DNA from: Staphylotrichum longicolle
Taxonomy: Eukaryota > Ascomycota > Sordariomycetes > Sordariales > Chaetomiaceae
Reading direction: 5' to 3'
Length of the DNA: 64,000 bases
Assembly (NCBI GenBank): GCA_019096155.1
Contig: JAHCVI010000001.1
Span: forward strand, 8,246,001-8,310,000
A model generated the notes under the pieces. The model saw only the letters and a program-made list of their open reading frames with translations. It was not told where the DNA came from and made no database searches. Below, in pieces: positions 54,040 through 63,715 of this stretch. The first letter of the stretch is position 1. Each line of letters begins with the position of its first letter. A program made the position numbers and the translations under genes.

Positions 54040-56376
54040 TTACTCTAAAGCTTCTGCTATCCACACCGCCTGGATGACGCTGACCTTCTTCGCATAGTTC
54101 TTCTGGGTAAACACGTGCTCCAGGAACATGATGGCCTCTTTCTTCTGCCCATGGAGTACGCTTGACGGATGTATCGCGACAACGTGTTTGCCGTGTGCCG
54201 TAACATAGCTGCTGTCCGGCGCTAGGATAGCCGTCTTCAAGGCAAATCCCTTGAGGAAGCACTTGAGAATGACGGCCGCCTGTTCTGGGGACGTTGGAGA
54301 AAACGGTTGCGGGTCTGCTGGAGGCTGCTCCATCATCTTCTCCCGCACACAAAGACTTCGGAGTTGTTTCCGAATGTTCAGCGCCTGCTTCATGTTTCTG
54401 ATGTTGATCTTGCGGTCCTTGCACCATTGCAGTCGGTCGGCGTTCTCGGCTGCGTAGAGTTGCATTGTCGTCAGGTAGGTCAGGAGATCGCCCTCGCGAC
54501 GGGTAAGCTCCTTCCGGTAGTCCTCAACCTCCTCTTTCGCCTCCTCTGACCGCAGCTGCATGAAAATATCCTCACCCGAGGTGATGCAAGAGATGATGTC
54601 AATCGCCTCCAGCAAGCAGTCATACTTCGGGTCCGCCGCCGCCAAAAGAACCCGAGCGTACGGCGGCGTGACAGGGAATAATACCATCTTGCGCCCTGTC
54701 TCCGTGATGGAGCCATCGTCAGCGAGAGCACCGAGGACGTGGAGGTGCACGAGAGCCTTCTCAACCGACTCGACTTCGGGCGGGTCCATCAACGGGAAAG
54801 ACAAGACGTCGTCGATTCCTCGGGCTTTCATGGTCAAGATGGCGCTAAGGATGTCGGTCCGTAGAAGCTCAGGAAGGTCCGTCTTTTGCAGAGTTTCGTA
54901 AGTTTCCTCGGTGTAGAGTCTGAAACACTTTCCAGGTCCTTCACGACCCGCGCGGCCAGCCCTTTGGATGGCAGAAGACTTCGAGATGGGTTTTGCAAGC
55001 AGCGATTCCATGCCTAGCCGGGGACGGAATTGCTTCACCTTCGACTTGCCACAGTCGATGACAAACCGGACACCAGGCACTGTGACCGATGTTTCGGCGA
55101 TGTTGGTAGCAAGAACAATCTTCCTCGTGGAGCCACCTTTGATCGGTTGGAAAGCTTCGTGTTGGGCTTCCATCGAGAGCTGGCCGAATAGAGGGAAAAC
55201 TTTGACTTTGGGTAGTTTGGGCCCAAGTGTTGCAGCGTATTCTTCAATGAGTCTCTGAGCAGACTCAATTTCCTCTTGGCCGGTGAGGAAGGCCAGAATG
55301 TCTTTCCGGCCGTGCTTGTCTGAGAGAGCTTCTTCAGTGTGGAGCTTGAAGATGGTCTTGATAAGGGTTTCTTGAATATCCGGCACGGGCTTCGGTGTAT
55401 GGACGATGTCAACAGGGAATTGCCGTCCTTCGATCTGGAGAAATTCAACCGAGCTCCCTGGTTGAGGCTTTGGACCCGAGTTGTCGGATTCTGTCCCAGA
55501 GAAGAATTCCCTAATGGTTTCAACGTTGGCTGTAGCGCTCATGATGACCACTTTGAGCGGAATCCCGCCACGGCCAGCTTTGTCCCCAAGAATGATTTGT
55601 TTGAGGAAGCCGGAGAGTAGATCCACATCCACACTCCGCTCGTGGATTTCGTCGACAATGATGGCGCTGTATTGTCTGAGGTGAGGGTCGCGGAGGAGTT
55701 CTTGGAGCAACATACCCTCGGTCAGATACTTGATCCTGGTGCCGGGCGGAACTCGGTGGTCAAAGCGAACTGAGTAGCCCACCAGCCCTTTCGAGACGGA
55801 GCCATTGCCTGTGACGCCTGGTTTTTGCCCGTTGAGCGGCGTGCCTGCCTCTCGGGACACGCGATGGGCGAGTGTTGTTGCGGCAACCCGCCTTGGTTGT
55901 GTAATTGCAATCATGCCTCCCACGCTGACCTCTTGCGTGCTTCCGCCAGTGTTCACTTTCACCCTCCTCCTCTGACACCATTTTTCCTGATACAAAAACT
56001 GCGGCACCTGAGTACTCTTGCCTGAGCCGGTTTCGCCCACCAAGACCAAAACATCTTTCTGTCGGAGGAGCCGGCGGATGTCATCCTGACGCGTCCAGAG
56101 TGGTAGGGCCTTTCGGGCTTCATAGAACTGCGGATCGCCTGTGATTCTTTGGGCTGGAGACGTCGGTTTGGGCTCTGAGTTTGCCGTCAAATTTGCCTTT
56201 TCCTTGGACGCGGATGGTTTGTCTTGTGCTGATGGCTCAGAGCTGCAGCTCACACTTCCGCCGGGCGTTGATGGCTCCGTCTTGGGTTTCTTGGACAGAT
56301 ATCCTGCCAGGGAGATGACCTTGTCCCCAATTCTGACATTGTCGGAGCCTGTTTCGCGTTTTCTCTTGTTTGGCAT
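54040..56376 (-). CDS. dhr2: DEAH-box RNA helicase (Dhr2-like)
   Basis: Intronless, 778 residues from ATG 56376 (M-P-N-K-R-K-R-E, a nuclear-type start). The frame also allows ATG 56481, giving 813 residues. Motif I is G-E-T-G-S-G-K-S-T, Ia T-Q-P-R-R-V-A, motif II D-E-I-H (a variant of DEAH), motif III S-A-T-A, motif V T-N-I-A-E-T-S-V-T and motif VI Q-R-A-G-R-A-G-R. The helicase-associated winged-helix and ratchet regions and an OB-fold C-terminus follow. The insertion in domain 1 and the overall length match the Dhr2/DHX33-type group that works in 18S rRNA maturation, but separation from other DEAH helicases by eye is not certain. Confidence 0.9.
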   Translation of the reverse strand: MPNKRKRETGSDNVRIGDKVISLAGYLSKKPKTEPSTPGGSVSCSSEPSAQDKPSASKEKANLTANSEPKPTSPAQRITGDPQFYEARKALPLWTRQDDIRRLLRQKDVLVLVGETGSGKSTQVPQFLYQEKWCQRRRVKVNTGGSTQEVSVGGMIAITQPRRVAATTLAHRVSREAGTPLNGQKPGVTGNGSVSKGLVGYSVRFDHRVPPGTRIKYLTEGMLLQELLRDPHLRQYSAIIVDEIHERSVDVDLLSGFLKQIILGDKAGRGGIPLKVVIMSATANVETIREFFSGTESDNSGPKPQPGSSVEFLQIEGRQFPVDIVHTPKPVPDIQETLIKTIFKLHTEEALSDKHGRKDILAFLTGQEEIESAQRLIEEYAATLGPKLPKVKVFPLFGQLSMEAQHEAFQPIKGGSTRKIVLATNIAETSVTVPGVRFVIDCGKSKVKQFRPRLGMESLLAKPISKSSAIQRAGRAGREGPGKCFRLYTEETYETLQKTDLPELLRTDILSAILTMKARGIDDVLSFPLMDPPEVESVEKALVHLHVLGALADDGSITETGRKMVLFPVTPPYARVLLAAADPKYDCLLEAIDIISCITSGEDIFMQLRSEEAKEEVEDYRKELTRREGDLLTYLTTMQLYAAENADRLQWCKDRKINIRNMKQALNIRKQLRSLCVREKMMEQPPADPQPFSPTSPEQAAVILKCFLKGFALKTAILAPDSSYVTAHGKHVVAIHPSSVLHGQKKEAIMFLEHVFTQKNYAKKVSVIQAVWIAEALE

Positions 56377-56904
56377 GCTGGTCTTCGCTGATTTTTGAGG
56401 CGGCACAACGATTTCACTGAGCAATGAGAACAAGCCAAGCTTCAACTTCAAGCTGAAATTTTGAGAAGACCAACGCAACAACAGCCGAACCCAAAAGGGT
56501 TAGGGTTACAATCGCAACCGATAAGGGAGCAAATTCTGGCTCAACCTGAGCTCAGCCTGGATCCTCATGCTATCAACCGCTTCTTTTATCTAGGCATCTA
56601 TGCGTGCTGAACGCTCGTAGTGGATTTTCTTAGGATGTTACGAGGACAGCGCTGCCGACGGTTGCAACGTAGCTAGCAATGCAAGTCCACTTTCGACATC
56701 TAATTTAGGGGGACAAGAACAAACACACTCCGGCATCCTGACCCCGCCTAACGATTCTGGGGGGAAAAAAGGGATATCACAGGCTAGCCAACTGCTCCAA
56801 TGTACGGAATAACTGCCCACAATACATGTATGGCATCAAGAATCAGGCGTTATCGGCGCCAAAAGACAATCTCCCACAATCGCTTGTCCCACAACAAAAA
56901 GACC
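56377..56904. promoter_or_regulatory. Helicase upstream region and Sec9-like 3' flank
   Basis: A 528-bp gap if the shorter helicase form is used. It should contain the helicase promoter. I see nothing else. Confidence 0.4.
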
Positions 56905-58459
56905 TCAAGCATAGTCACCCATCCCAGCTGCACGCTTCATGGCTGCATGGTTCCTCACCACATTATCCCGGGCCCGTTCAGCCTAATGATTGTCAGCAAC
57001 TCAGAACGACACACTCTCCCATGCAAGTTCAAGAGACAAGCACTTACACTCTCTCCCATGCGCACCAGCCTTGCGTTGCTGTCGTCAGCACGATCGCGCA
57101 GCAGCTTCGACTTCAGGTTCAGTGTTCCAACAGCAGCCCCAAGTAGCTCCATCTTCTCGTCTGTTCGCTCAAGCCTCGCCTGTTGCTGCCCATCCTCATC
57201 TTCAAAGGTAAACCTGTTGATGTCTTCCTGGCCGAGCTTCTTAGGTGCAAGCACCCTTCTGCCGTTGTCGTCGTACTGGTTCTGGATTCCCTGCCTCCTC
57301 TGATCTTGCTCCGCTCGCAACTCCTCAAGCTCTCGCTGATGTCGCAGATCCTTCTCAGCAAACTCTGCAGCCAGTTGATCTTGTTTCGAGCGGTTATAGC
57401 CAGGTTGGAACAGTCGCCGGTTATAGTATTTTAAGCGGGCTGTCTGGTCCTTTGCCTGATCGTTCAAATTGTCTGGAGCATGCTGTTAATAGATGTGGTC
57501 AAGCGGGAGGATGCCTTCCAATACGTACGAGTTTTCGCTAGGTTGCGTTCCGCGTTGTCCATCCGGGACTCTTGAATCTCAAAATCGTTGAGCAAGTTGT
57601 CGAACATCGAATTAGCCGCAGTCACAGCCTGGAGTGAACGATCAAGACTGTCTTCGGTGCCAATCTGCTCCGCTTCGATCTGGGCTTTGAGGCCGGCCAC
57701 CTCAGCATCTTTCCGTTCCTCCTCCGTCATCTCGCGTTCTTCGTTGAAACCCCCATCTCCCGAATACGGGGAGGTGCTTTGCGCGAGATTCGGGCCGGTG
57801 GTTGACTGGGAGGGACCCTTGTAGTTCGCGAACAGTTCTTCTCTTCCCGTATCTAGACCCCCATAACCCCCTTGACGCTGCGAAGGAAGCGACGGCGAGT
57901 TGTTATAGCGCGAAGCGACCGGCTGATCGAATCTGCTTTTCCCCACCCCGTCCGCGGCGCCGAGTTTCTCCCTTGGGTACCCCGTGCCCAGCGAGGGGCT
58001 TGTTGTGCTAGATAGAGCAGGGCTCCCGCCGTTGGGGCCAATTGAAGGGCTGGCGCGGCTCGAGGAGAGGGCGGGGCTCCATCCCGTGGAGGAGGTAGGA
58101 GAGGGTCTGTGATAAGACGGGGGCGGGGCACCGTGACCAGGCTGCTCGTCGTATTCCGGAGGTGCTGTGTTGTTGCTTTCCCAAGTCCCCGTGCGAGGAG
58201 GTCCTTGGCCGAATGTGCTCGGAAGACCGGCGCGGGGACCTGCGGGTAAGCCCGAGGGGGGCCCCTGGCGAGACTGTGGAAGATTCTGGTTGGCGTTGTA
58301 CTGATTCCCATTGTACTGACTGTATTGATCGTACAGCGGAGGGGGAGAGGTTTGGCCGACAGGTTGCTGTTGGGTGACGGATGGCTGCTGGGCGTAGGGG
58401 TTGGACGCCGACTTCTCCTTATCGTCCGACTTCTTGAACCAGCCGCCCATTCGACCCAT
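56905..58459 (-). CDS. sec9: Sec9/SNAP-25-like Qbc-SNARE, diverged
   Basis: Three exons: 58459-57529, 57472-57048 and 56982-56905, giving 477 residues. The last exon (26 codons, no ATG) adds A-E-R-A-R-D-N-V-V-R-N-H-A-A-M-K-R and is easily missed. The first 215 residues are disordered, rich in Pro, Gln, Ser and Gly, with an N-P-Y-A-Q-Q motif as in Sec9. Qb SNARE helix: about 235-330, with Q in F-E-I-Q-E-S-R-M-D-N-A-E-R-N-L. A linker with N-R-R-L-F-Q-P follows. The Qc helix is about 400-460 (L-L-G-A-A-V-G-T-L-N-L-K-S, then R-A-D-D-S-N-A-R-L), where Ser stands at the place I would expect the zero-layer Gln. No membrane segment, as in Sec9. Sec9 drives exocytic fusion at the plasma membrane. It lies about 4 kb beyond two PLP-1-like NLR genes. 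Confidence 0.8.
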
Positions 58460-59905
58460 GATGTGATACTGCAATGAAGTCTGAGAGACAAACGTACGTT
58501 AGAGAAGCGGTAGATGGAAAGTTACAGAGCTTGAACAAAACAAGACAAGGAGAGTTGATGATTCAGGGGCAGGAGAGTAACGGGAAGTTGAATGTTGGAG
58601 ACTGGCGGGGCTTGGGTGGGATTTGGGCAGTCAGGCGCTTGGCTGCTGGATCCTTGACCCTGTGTCTTGGGTCTGTTCCAGATCCTAGAGCCCAGTCCCA
58701 CACCCCCCTCGCAATGCTGACGACCCTTGGCCCTCAGCCCCGGACCGGCCGCAGTGGCGCTGGTGCGACAATTGCTTGGCACCGCAATGTGTGGATCTGC
58801 CGGGATGTGTCGTGTTGCCGTCTCGCCGCTTGGCGCTTTGCATATGGCAGATGATATGCAGACGAAGGTCGTGGTTGCTCACCTTCTTCTTTCCTCCCAG
58901 TTTCGGCGCCTTCTTGCAAACCAGACAGCGTAACCATCGAAAGTGACTCCTCTTCTTTTCACTCGTCTCGTGCTCTGTTGCCGGCTGCGCCTGCATTTCC
59001 TGTGCCTCCTCCATTTTGTCTGTCTCGTCCGTCTCGGGTTCGCTTGGGACTTCGCATTGCCCCAGGGGGTCGAGTGGGGGCTGATTTCGGCGCAGAGAGA
59101 CCATCTTCAGCTCGCAGCGTCGATCAGTGCTGCAACTCGTGGTGCCGGCTGCGCTGACAATTGGGTTGTTCGATGCAAGAGATGTAGTGGGAAGATGATC
59201 GAGCGAATATTCTTCTGGAACTTGTCGATAAAGTAGCCCTTTGCTTGTAGAATGTTTGCCAACTGAGCCGCAGTTCTTTTCATTGTTCTCGTTGTCGAGT
59301 TGCCGTTAGTCTGGAACTTGCTTTTTGCAGCAGAAACGGTCGGAGCTTGGGTAACCTGCTAATCGGCGCCTGTGGTTGCGTTGCCTGATTTGGTTGTGAA
59401 TCAGAGACTCCCCGCCCAATGCGTTTGGGGTCAAGACCGGGCAGGCAGTCCTCAAAACAGACAGCGCACTGTATCGGCCTCCTGCATCAGACGGGAGTCA
59501 TCGCCGTCACAGGCTCACTGCCCTTTTTCTTCACCGACAACCTCAAAATCGCCCGCTCCTCATCAGCCACATTTTATGACGGAATCTAAAACCTTAACCG
59601 CCCAGAATGGCCCTCTCTAACTGAGATTGCGTGTTGAGAATTCTCATAACTGCATTTCAGCATCGTCTGGCTCTTTGCCTCTCACCCATTCCTTTTTGAG
59701 CTTGACCGCTCCAGAACTCCAAAATGATACCACGAATACACCGGCTTTTCTCCCTTGTAACAACCACCAATTGTGCAATATCCGTACGCCTGCTGTCTCG
59801 TTAGCTTGTACTGCCGCCATACCGACCGCCTTTTCCAGTGTACAGCGCCGCTCCCAAACACAGACGGATCGTCGAATTCACCAAGGCACCTGCTGAGGAT
59901 CTTCA
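58460..59905. promoter_or_regulatory. Long divergent promoter region
   Basis: A 1.45-kb gap between the Sec9-like gene and the GTPBP-like gene. The minus-strand frame 58685-59104 has a basic stretch with a C-x-x-C pair but no recognisable family. The 5' UTRs probably lie here. Confidence 0.4.
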
Positions 59906-62590
59906 ATGTCGGTGTTCACTTTCGACCCCGACCCGCCCCGGGTTGCTTCTCCCTGGCTCCGACCGGGGGACCCTGACAAGTCCACAACCTCCGGTCAGTT
60001 GCCGGGACGCCAGGGATCAGTCGGTTTCGGGCTCCTCTCCGACTACGGCGTCACCAAGCTCGAAGCTGAACCTCAGGATGGCCCGACCGAGTACAAGCTT
60101 CACTTGCTCTTGAGGCCGCGGAGGAAGTATGAGCGAGTCAGCACGGCCGCGCGGATCTGCGGGTCCACCCAGTCACGGCCTTCTCCCGATCCCAGGACCT
60201 TGAAGCCGCCCCCGGCCAGCCCTGGACCCTCTACTACTTCGACACAGACGCGCCAGGACCGCCTTGAGCACCTCACAACCCAGCTTCTATGGAGGCTGCA
60301 GCAATCGTGCCCCTACCATGCTGGTAGCGCCTCTCCGGGGCTTGTCATCCCCCAGCTGCCTGATGAAAGCGCTGCCTTGGATGCTCCGGTAAAGCTGGGC
60401 AAGTTGCTACCTGGGCTGGAGGCATCGAGAGGAGCCCTGTACGAGATAGGCGTGGCGGACGATGGTACTCTTGCAGGTCTGACCAAGGACGAGATGGACG
60501 AGAGTCTCAGCACGCTTCGCATCATGGCCGCCAGCTTGGGTTGCAACGTGGAAGTGCTGCGGATGCTGGTTGTCGGAGATTGCGAGTGGGCCGAGTCAAG
60601 CGGCTCTGAGGACTCTACGACGTTGGAATCTGGGGGAGTTTTGCACCAGGCGAAACTGTGGGTTGCCGAAGCTCTAGTCACGCCCGACCTGCGGCCTCGA
60701 GATGACGCCCAGTCGCCGGCCTCGAGATCGCCGGGTGCGGCGCGGCTGGCCGAGACCTTACGGGACCCGAAACAAGGACCGCTCACCACAAACCAGCTGC
60801 GCATTACGCTTACCGGGCCGACTACATCGGGAAAGTCTACACTCCTCGGCACTCTCTCAACCGGGACTCTCGACAATGGGCGCGGTAAAGGGCGGCTTGG
60901 GCTTCTCAAGCACCTCCACGAAGTTGCGTCTGGCATCACGTCGTCTGTCACACAGGAACTCGTTGGTTACCATGACGGCGATATCATCAACTATTCACAC
61001 AGTGGGGTCGAGTCCTGGATCGACATCCACGACTTCACAAAACAGGGCCGATTGGTCTACCTGCTGGATTCTGCCGGCCATCCACGCTACCGGCGAACCA
61101 TTCTCCGTGGCATCGTGGGATGGGCACCGCACTGGACTCTGCTCTGTATTGCAGCTGACAGCGCCGAGTTCACCACCGCTCCTGGGGCGTCGTCCACAGC
61201 CTTGGACGTGCTGGGACCTACAGGCGCCAGTGTTGACCTTGCGTCCGCTCACCTGGATCTGTGTCTACGGCTCGGGCTTCCTCTGGCGGTTGTCATCACG
61301 AAACTGGACCTGGCAAACAAGACAAGCTTGTCTACCACCCTCAGTAAAATCCTGTCGAGTGTCAAAAGGGCTGGCCGAGTCCCAAAGATGGTGAAGGGCG
61401 GCTCAGCAGGCCATTCCGACTTCACTCAAGTTTCCGAGGTTGACAAGGAAGCCGTCAGAGATGCGCTGGACAGAATACAGACGAGAGATGGCCCATGTTC
61501 CGTGGTCCCTATCTTGCTGACCAGTGCAGTCGACGGCCGAGGCGTCGGGGCACTGCACGCCCTCCTTCAGGGCCTCCCACTGCCGCCAACACCCACCTCG
61601 CACGACTACATCGGCGCAGCCCTCAACCCCGAGCAGCCCGCCTGTCTTTTCCACATTGAAGACAAATTCAGCCTCCCTGCGTCCTACGCCCTCGCCACCA
61701 GCGACGCCGACCAGCAAACCGACCTCGGCACCGTCGTCGCAGGGCACCTCCGCTTCGGCAGCCTCTCGATCGGCGACAAGGTCGTCGTCGGCCCCTTCCC
61801 CTCGGACGAGGACGACTCCCACGGCGGCCCGACCCCGGACGACCGCGGCGCCGCCAACAGTTACGGCCTGTCCGTCTCGCACCCCTCCTCGGCCGAGCTC
61901 AGCCGCGTCGCGTCTAGGAACGCGGTCTCGGCCTCGGCCACCAGCGGCGAGTGGCACACCGCCTCCATCGTCAGCATCCGCAACCTGCGCCTGCCCGTGC
62001 AGACCCTCACGGCGGGCCAGGTCGGGTCCATCGGGATGGTGTTTGACCCGCCGCCACCGGGGCCGAAGCACGAGAACGGCGGCAGTGGCGGCAACGCCAA
62101 CGGCGCGGTGGGCCATGCGAAGACTCCCAGACTGCGCAAGGGCATGGTCCTGGCTGTGCCAAGCCAGCATATGGTTTCATCGGGCCTGTCGCTGCAGGCG
62201 GTGAGCGGGTTGACGGCGGTGTTTGACAAGGGAAACCAGGAGGTTGGCGCGCTGACGGTGGGCAGCCTGGTCAATGTCTATGTGGCGAGCGTCCGGTCTG
62301 CTGCGCGGGTCGTGCGCGTGTCGAGGGTTCAGGAGTCATCCGGGGGTGGGGAGAAGGCGGCGGCGGATGAGATTGATGATGACCTGTTTGGTCTTGCTGA
62401 GGACATGGGTTTGGACAGTATCCAGGCGCAGGATGCGGCGGTGGATGGGAGTGTCGAGGTGCAGCTGGAGTTGCTGTCGACGAGAGAGTGGGTTGAGTTA
62501 GGATCAAGGATTCTGGTGCTGGAGGGAGGGAGCAAGGACAAGTCGGGGTTGGAGGGTTTCGTGGGGAAGGTGGTTGAGATTGTGGAGTGA
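59906..62590 (+). CDS. GTPBP1/GTPBP2-like translational GTPase
   Basis: Intronless, 894 residues from ATG 59906. A long N-terminal region (about 300 residues) precedes the GTPase: G1 G-P-T-T-S-G-K-S-T (from about 304), G3 D-S-A-G-H (about 389), G4 T-K-L-D (about 465). Beta-barrel domains follow, with G-T-V-V-A-G-H-L-R-F-G and R-N-L-R-L-P-V-Q-T-L-T-A-G-Q-V-G. This is the layout of eEF1A-related GTPBP1/2 proteins, which help resolve stalled ribosomes and link to mRNA turnover in animals. The fungal role is not established. The C-terminus has an acidic segment (D-E-I-D-D-D-L-F). All G motifs are readable and the frame is intact. Confidence 0.9.
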   Translation: MSVFTFDPDPPRVASPWLRPGDPDKSTTSGQLPGRQGSVGFGLLSDYGVTKLEAEPQDGPTEYKLHLLLRPRRKYERVSTAARICGSTQSRPSPDPRTLKPPPASPGPSTTSTQTRQDRLEHLTTQLLWRLQQSCPYHAGSASPGLVIPQLPDESAALDAPVKLGKLLPGLEASRGALYEIGVADDGTLAGLTKDEMDESLSTLRIMAASLGCNVEVLRMLVVGDCEWAESSGSEDSTTLESGGVLHQAKLWVAEALVTPDLRPRDDAQSPASRSPGAARLAETLRDPKQGPLTTNQLRITLTGPTTSGKSTLLGTLSTGTLDNGRGKGRLGLLKHLHEVASGITSSVTQELVGYHDGDIINYSHSGVESWIDIHDFTKQGRLVYLLDSAGHPRYRRTILRGIVGWAPHWTLLCIAADSAEFTTAPGASSTALDVLGPTGASVDLASAHLDLCLRLGLPLAVVITKLDLANKTSLSTTLSKILSSVKRAGRVPKMVKGGSAGHSDFTQVSEVDKEAVRDALDRIQTRDGPCSVVPILLTSAVDGRGVGALHALLQGLPLPPTPTSHDYIGAALNPEQPACLFHIEDKFSLPASYALATSDADQQTDLGTVVAGHLRFGSLSIGDKVVVGPFPSDEDDSHGGPTPDDRGAANSYGLSVSHPSSAELSRVASRNAVSASATSGEWHTASIVSIRNLRLPVQTLTAGQVGSIGMVFDPPPPGPKHENGGSGGNANGAVGHAKTPRLRKGMVLAVPSQHMVSSGLSLQAVSGLTAVFDKGNQEVGALTVGSLVNVYVASVRSAARVVRVSRVQESSGGGEKAAADEIDDDLFGLAEDMGLDSIQAQDAAVDGSVEVQLELLSTREWVELGSRILVLEGGSKDKSGLEGFVGKVVEIVE

Positions 62591-63161
62591 GAGCCGTGGG
62601 TTGCAGTTGTTTCATTGTTTGCTGTTGCTTTTTTCTGATCATTGTTTTGCTTCCATGAGTTTTTTTCTCTTCTTTCCATTGCCCGCCGAGTCTGAGCATT
62701 TTGCAAGTTTGCATTTACAATTGCGTTTCGCATTTTGGTTAGAATCATCGCTTTGAACATATCTGATATTTCTTTCTGCTCGCGACCAGCACAAACTGTT
62801 TGTCTGTGATTGCTGGCCATGGTTGGGCTACGAGCTGTTGTCCCCTGGGGAGGCAGGTCCATCGAGAAAATCGCAGCCCCTGAACCTGCTGTAAGAGGGG
62901 CCAGTCGAGACGATGATTTTTGCATATATAATTTGGTTGCGGTGACACGGGCAGCTGCAACATCGGCATCAAGCTTTTCTTCCTCTACTGTTCAGATCCG
63001 TGGGCATATTATGGACACCCACTTGCCCCAGTCGTGTGTCCCGCCTTCTTTGAAGCGATGCCCTCAACCCAGATACGTCCCCGACAAGCAGAGCACCCAA
63101 CGCATCCTCTGACTGGAACCCAACGCCATGACGCCATTTTCCCCCTCCTAAAAAACCAACA
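62591..63161. other. Intergenic, convergent 3' ends
   Basis: A 571-bp gap between the GTPBP-like gene and EMC6. T-rich segments at 62620-62760. No supported gene. Confidence 0.45.
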
Positions 63162-63715
63162 TCACGCCCTCACCAACCCATAGAACAGCGTCCACGTCAG
63201 GACAAACCCCGCGAACCCGTTCATGACTCCGCCTGCCCAAAACTCATACGGGCCCCTGAAGTACCGGCTCGTGTCCAGCGGCGCCTTGCCCGACGCGATT
63301 GACGTCGGTGCCACTCTCAAGACGTAGAACAGCACGGCCGTGAGCAGGGAGAAGACGATGTAGAAGAGGAAGCCGCTGTAGGACTCGAGGCCGAGGATGC
63401 CGGCGGAGACGCCGAAGAGGGAGGCGGTGAGGGATTGGAGGTTGGAGAGGGTCTGCGTCAATGGGGGTGTGGTTAGCGGAGTTCGGTTTATGTTTCGAGG
63501 TCACGGGCGTGGTCTGAAGAGGAGATCCGAGGATGGGTCGGGGAAGGTGGTCGCGGTTGCAGATCTGTTTCTGGAGGTTGGGGAAGGAAGGGGCCGGGCG
63601 GCTGGACGGCCAGTTTGAATGTGGTAAATGGGTGAATGGGTGGACGAACCCGTGAGTTTTGCATCAAGGACTCTTGCACGATGGGGGATATCTCGAGTTC
63701 GCGCTCGGAAGACAT
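63162..63715 (-). CDS. emc6: ER membrane complex subunit 6 (EMC6)
   Basis: Exons 63715-63650 and 63452-63162 join across a 197-bp intron, the longest coding intron in the window, into 118 residues. The cytosolic start M-S-S-E-R-E-L-E-I-S-P-I-V-Q-E-S, then N-S-R-T-L-S-N-L-Q-S-L-T-A-S-L-F-G-V-S-A-G-I-L-G-L, is characteristic of EMC6. Three membrane helices follow, with Y-F-R-G-P-Y-E-F-W at the last loop. EMC6 is a core subunit of the EMC insertase that places tail-anchored and multi-pass proteins into the ER membrane. Splice donor CACGG|GTTCGT is slightly atypical, but the phase and the joined sequence fit the family. Confidence 0.93.

Noticed and set aside
56983..57047. Apparent early stop of the Sec9-like protein after R-M-G-E-S
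   Set aside because: A 65-bp GT-AG intron leads to a 26-codon exon that continues the charged helix, so the protein is not truncated there.
58685..59104. Minus-strand frame with a C-x-x-C pair and a basic stretch
   Set aside because: Only one cysteine pair plus a loose later Cys/His, no recognisable zinc-finger spacing, and it lies in the shared promoter of two genes.
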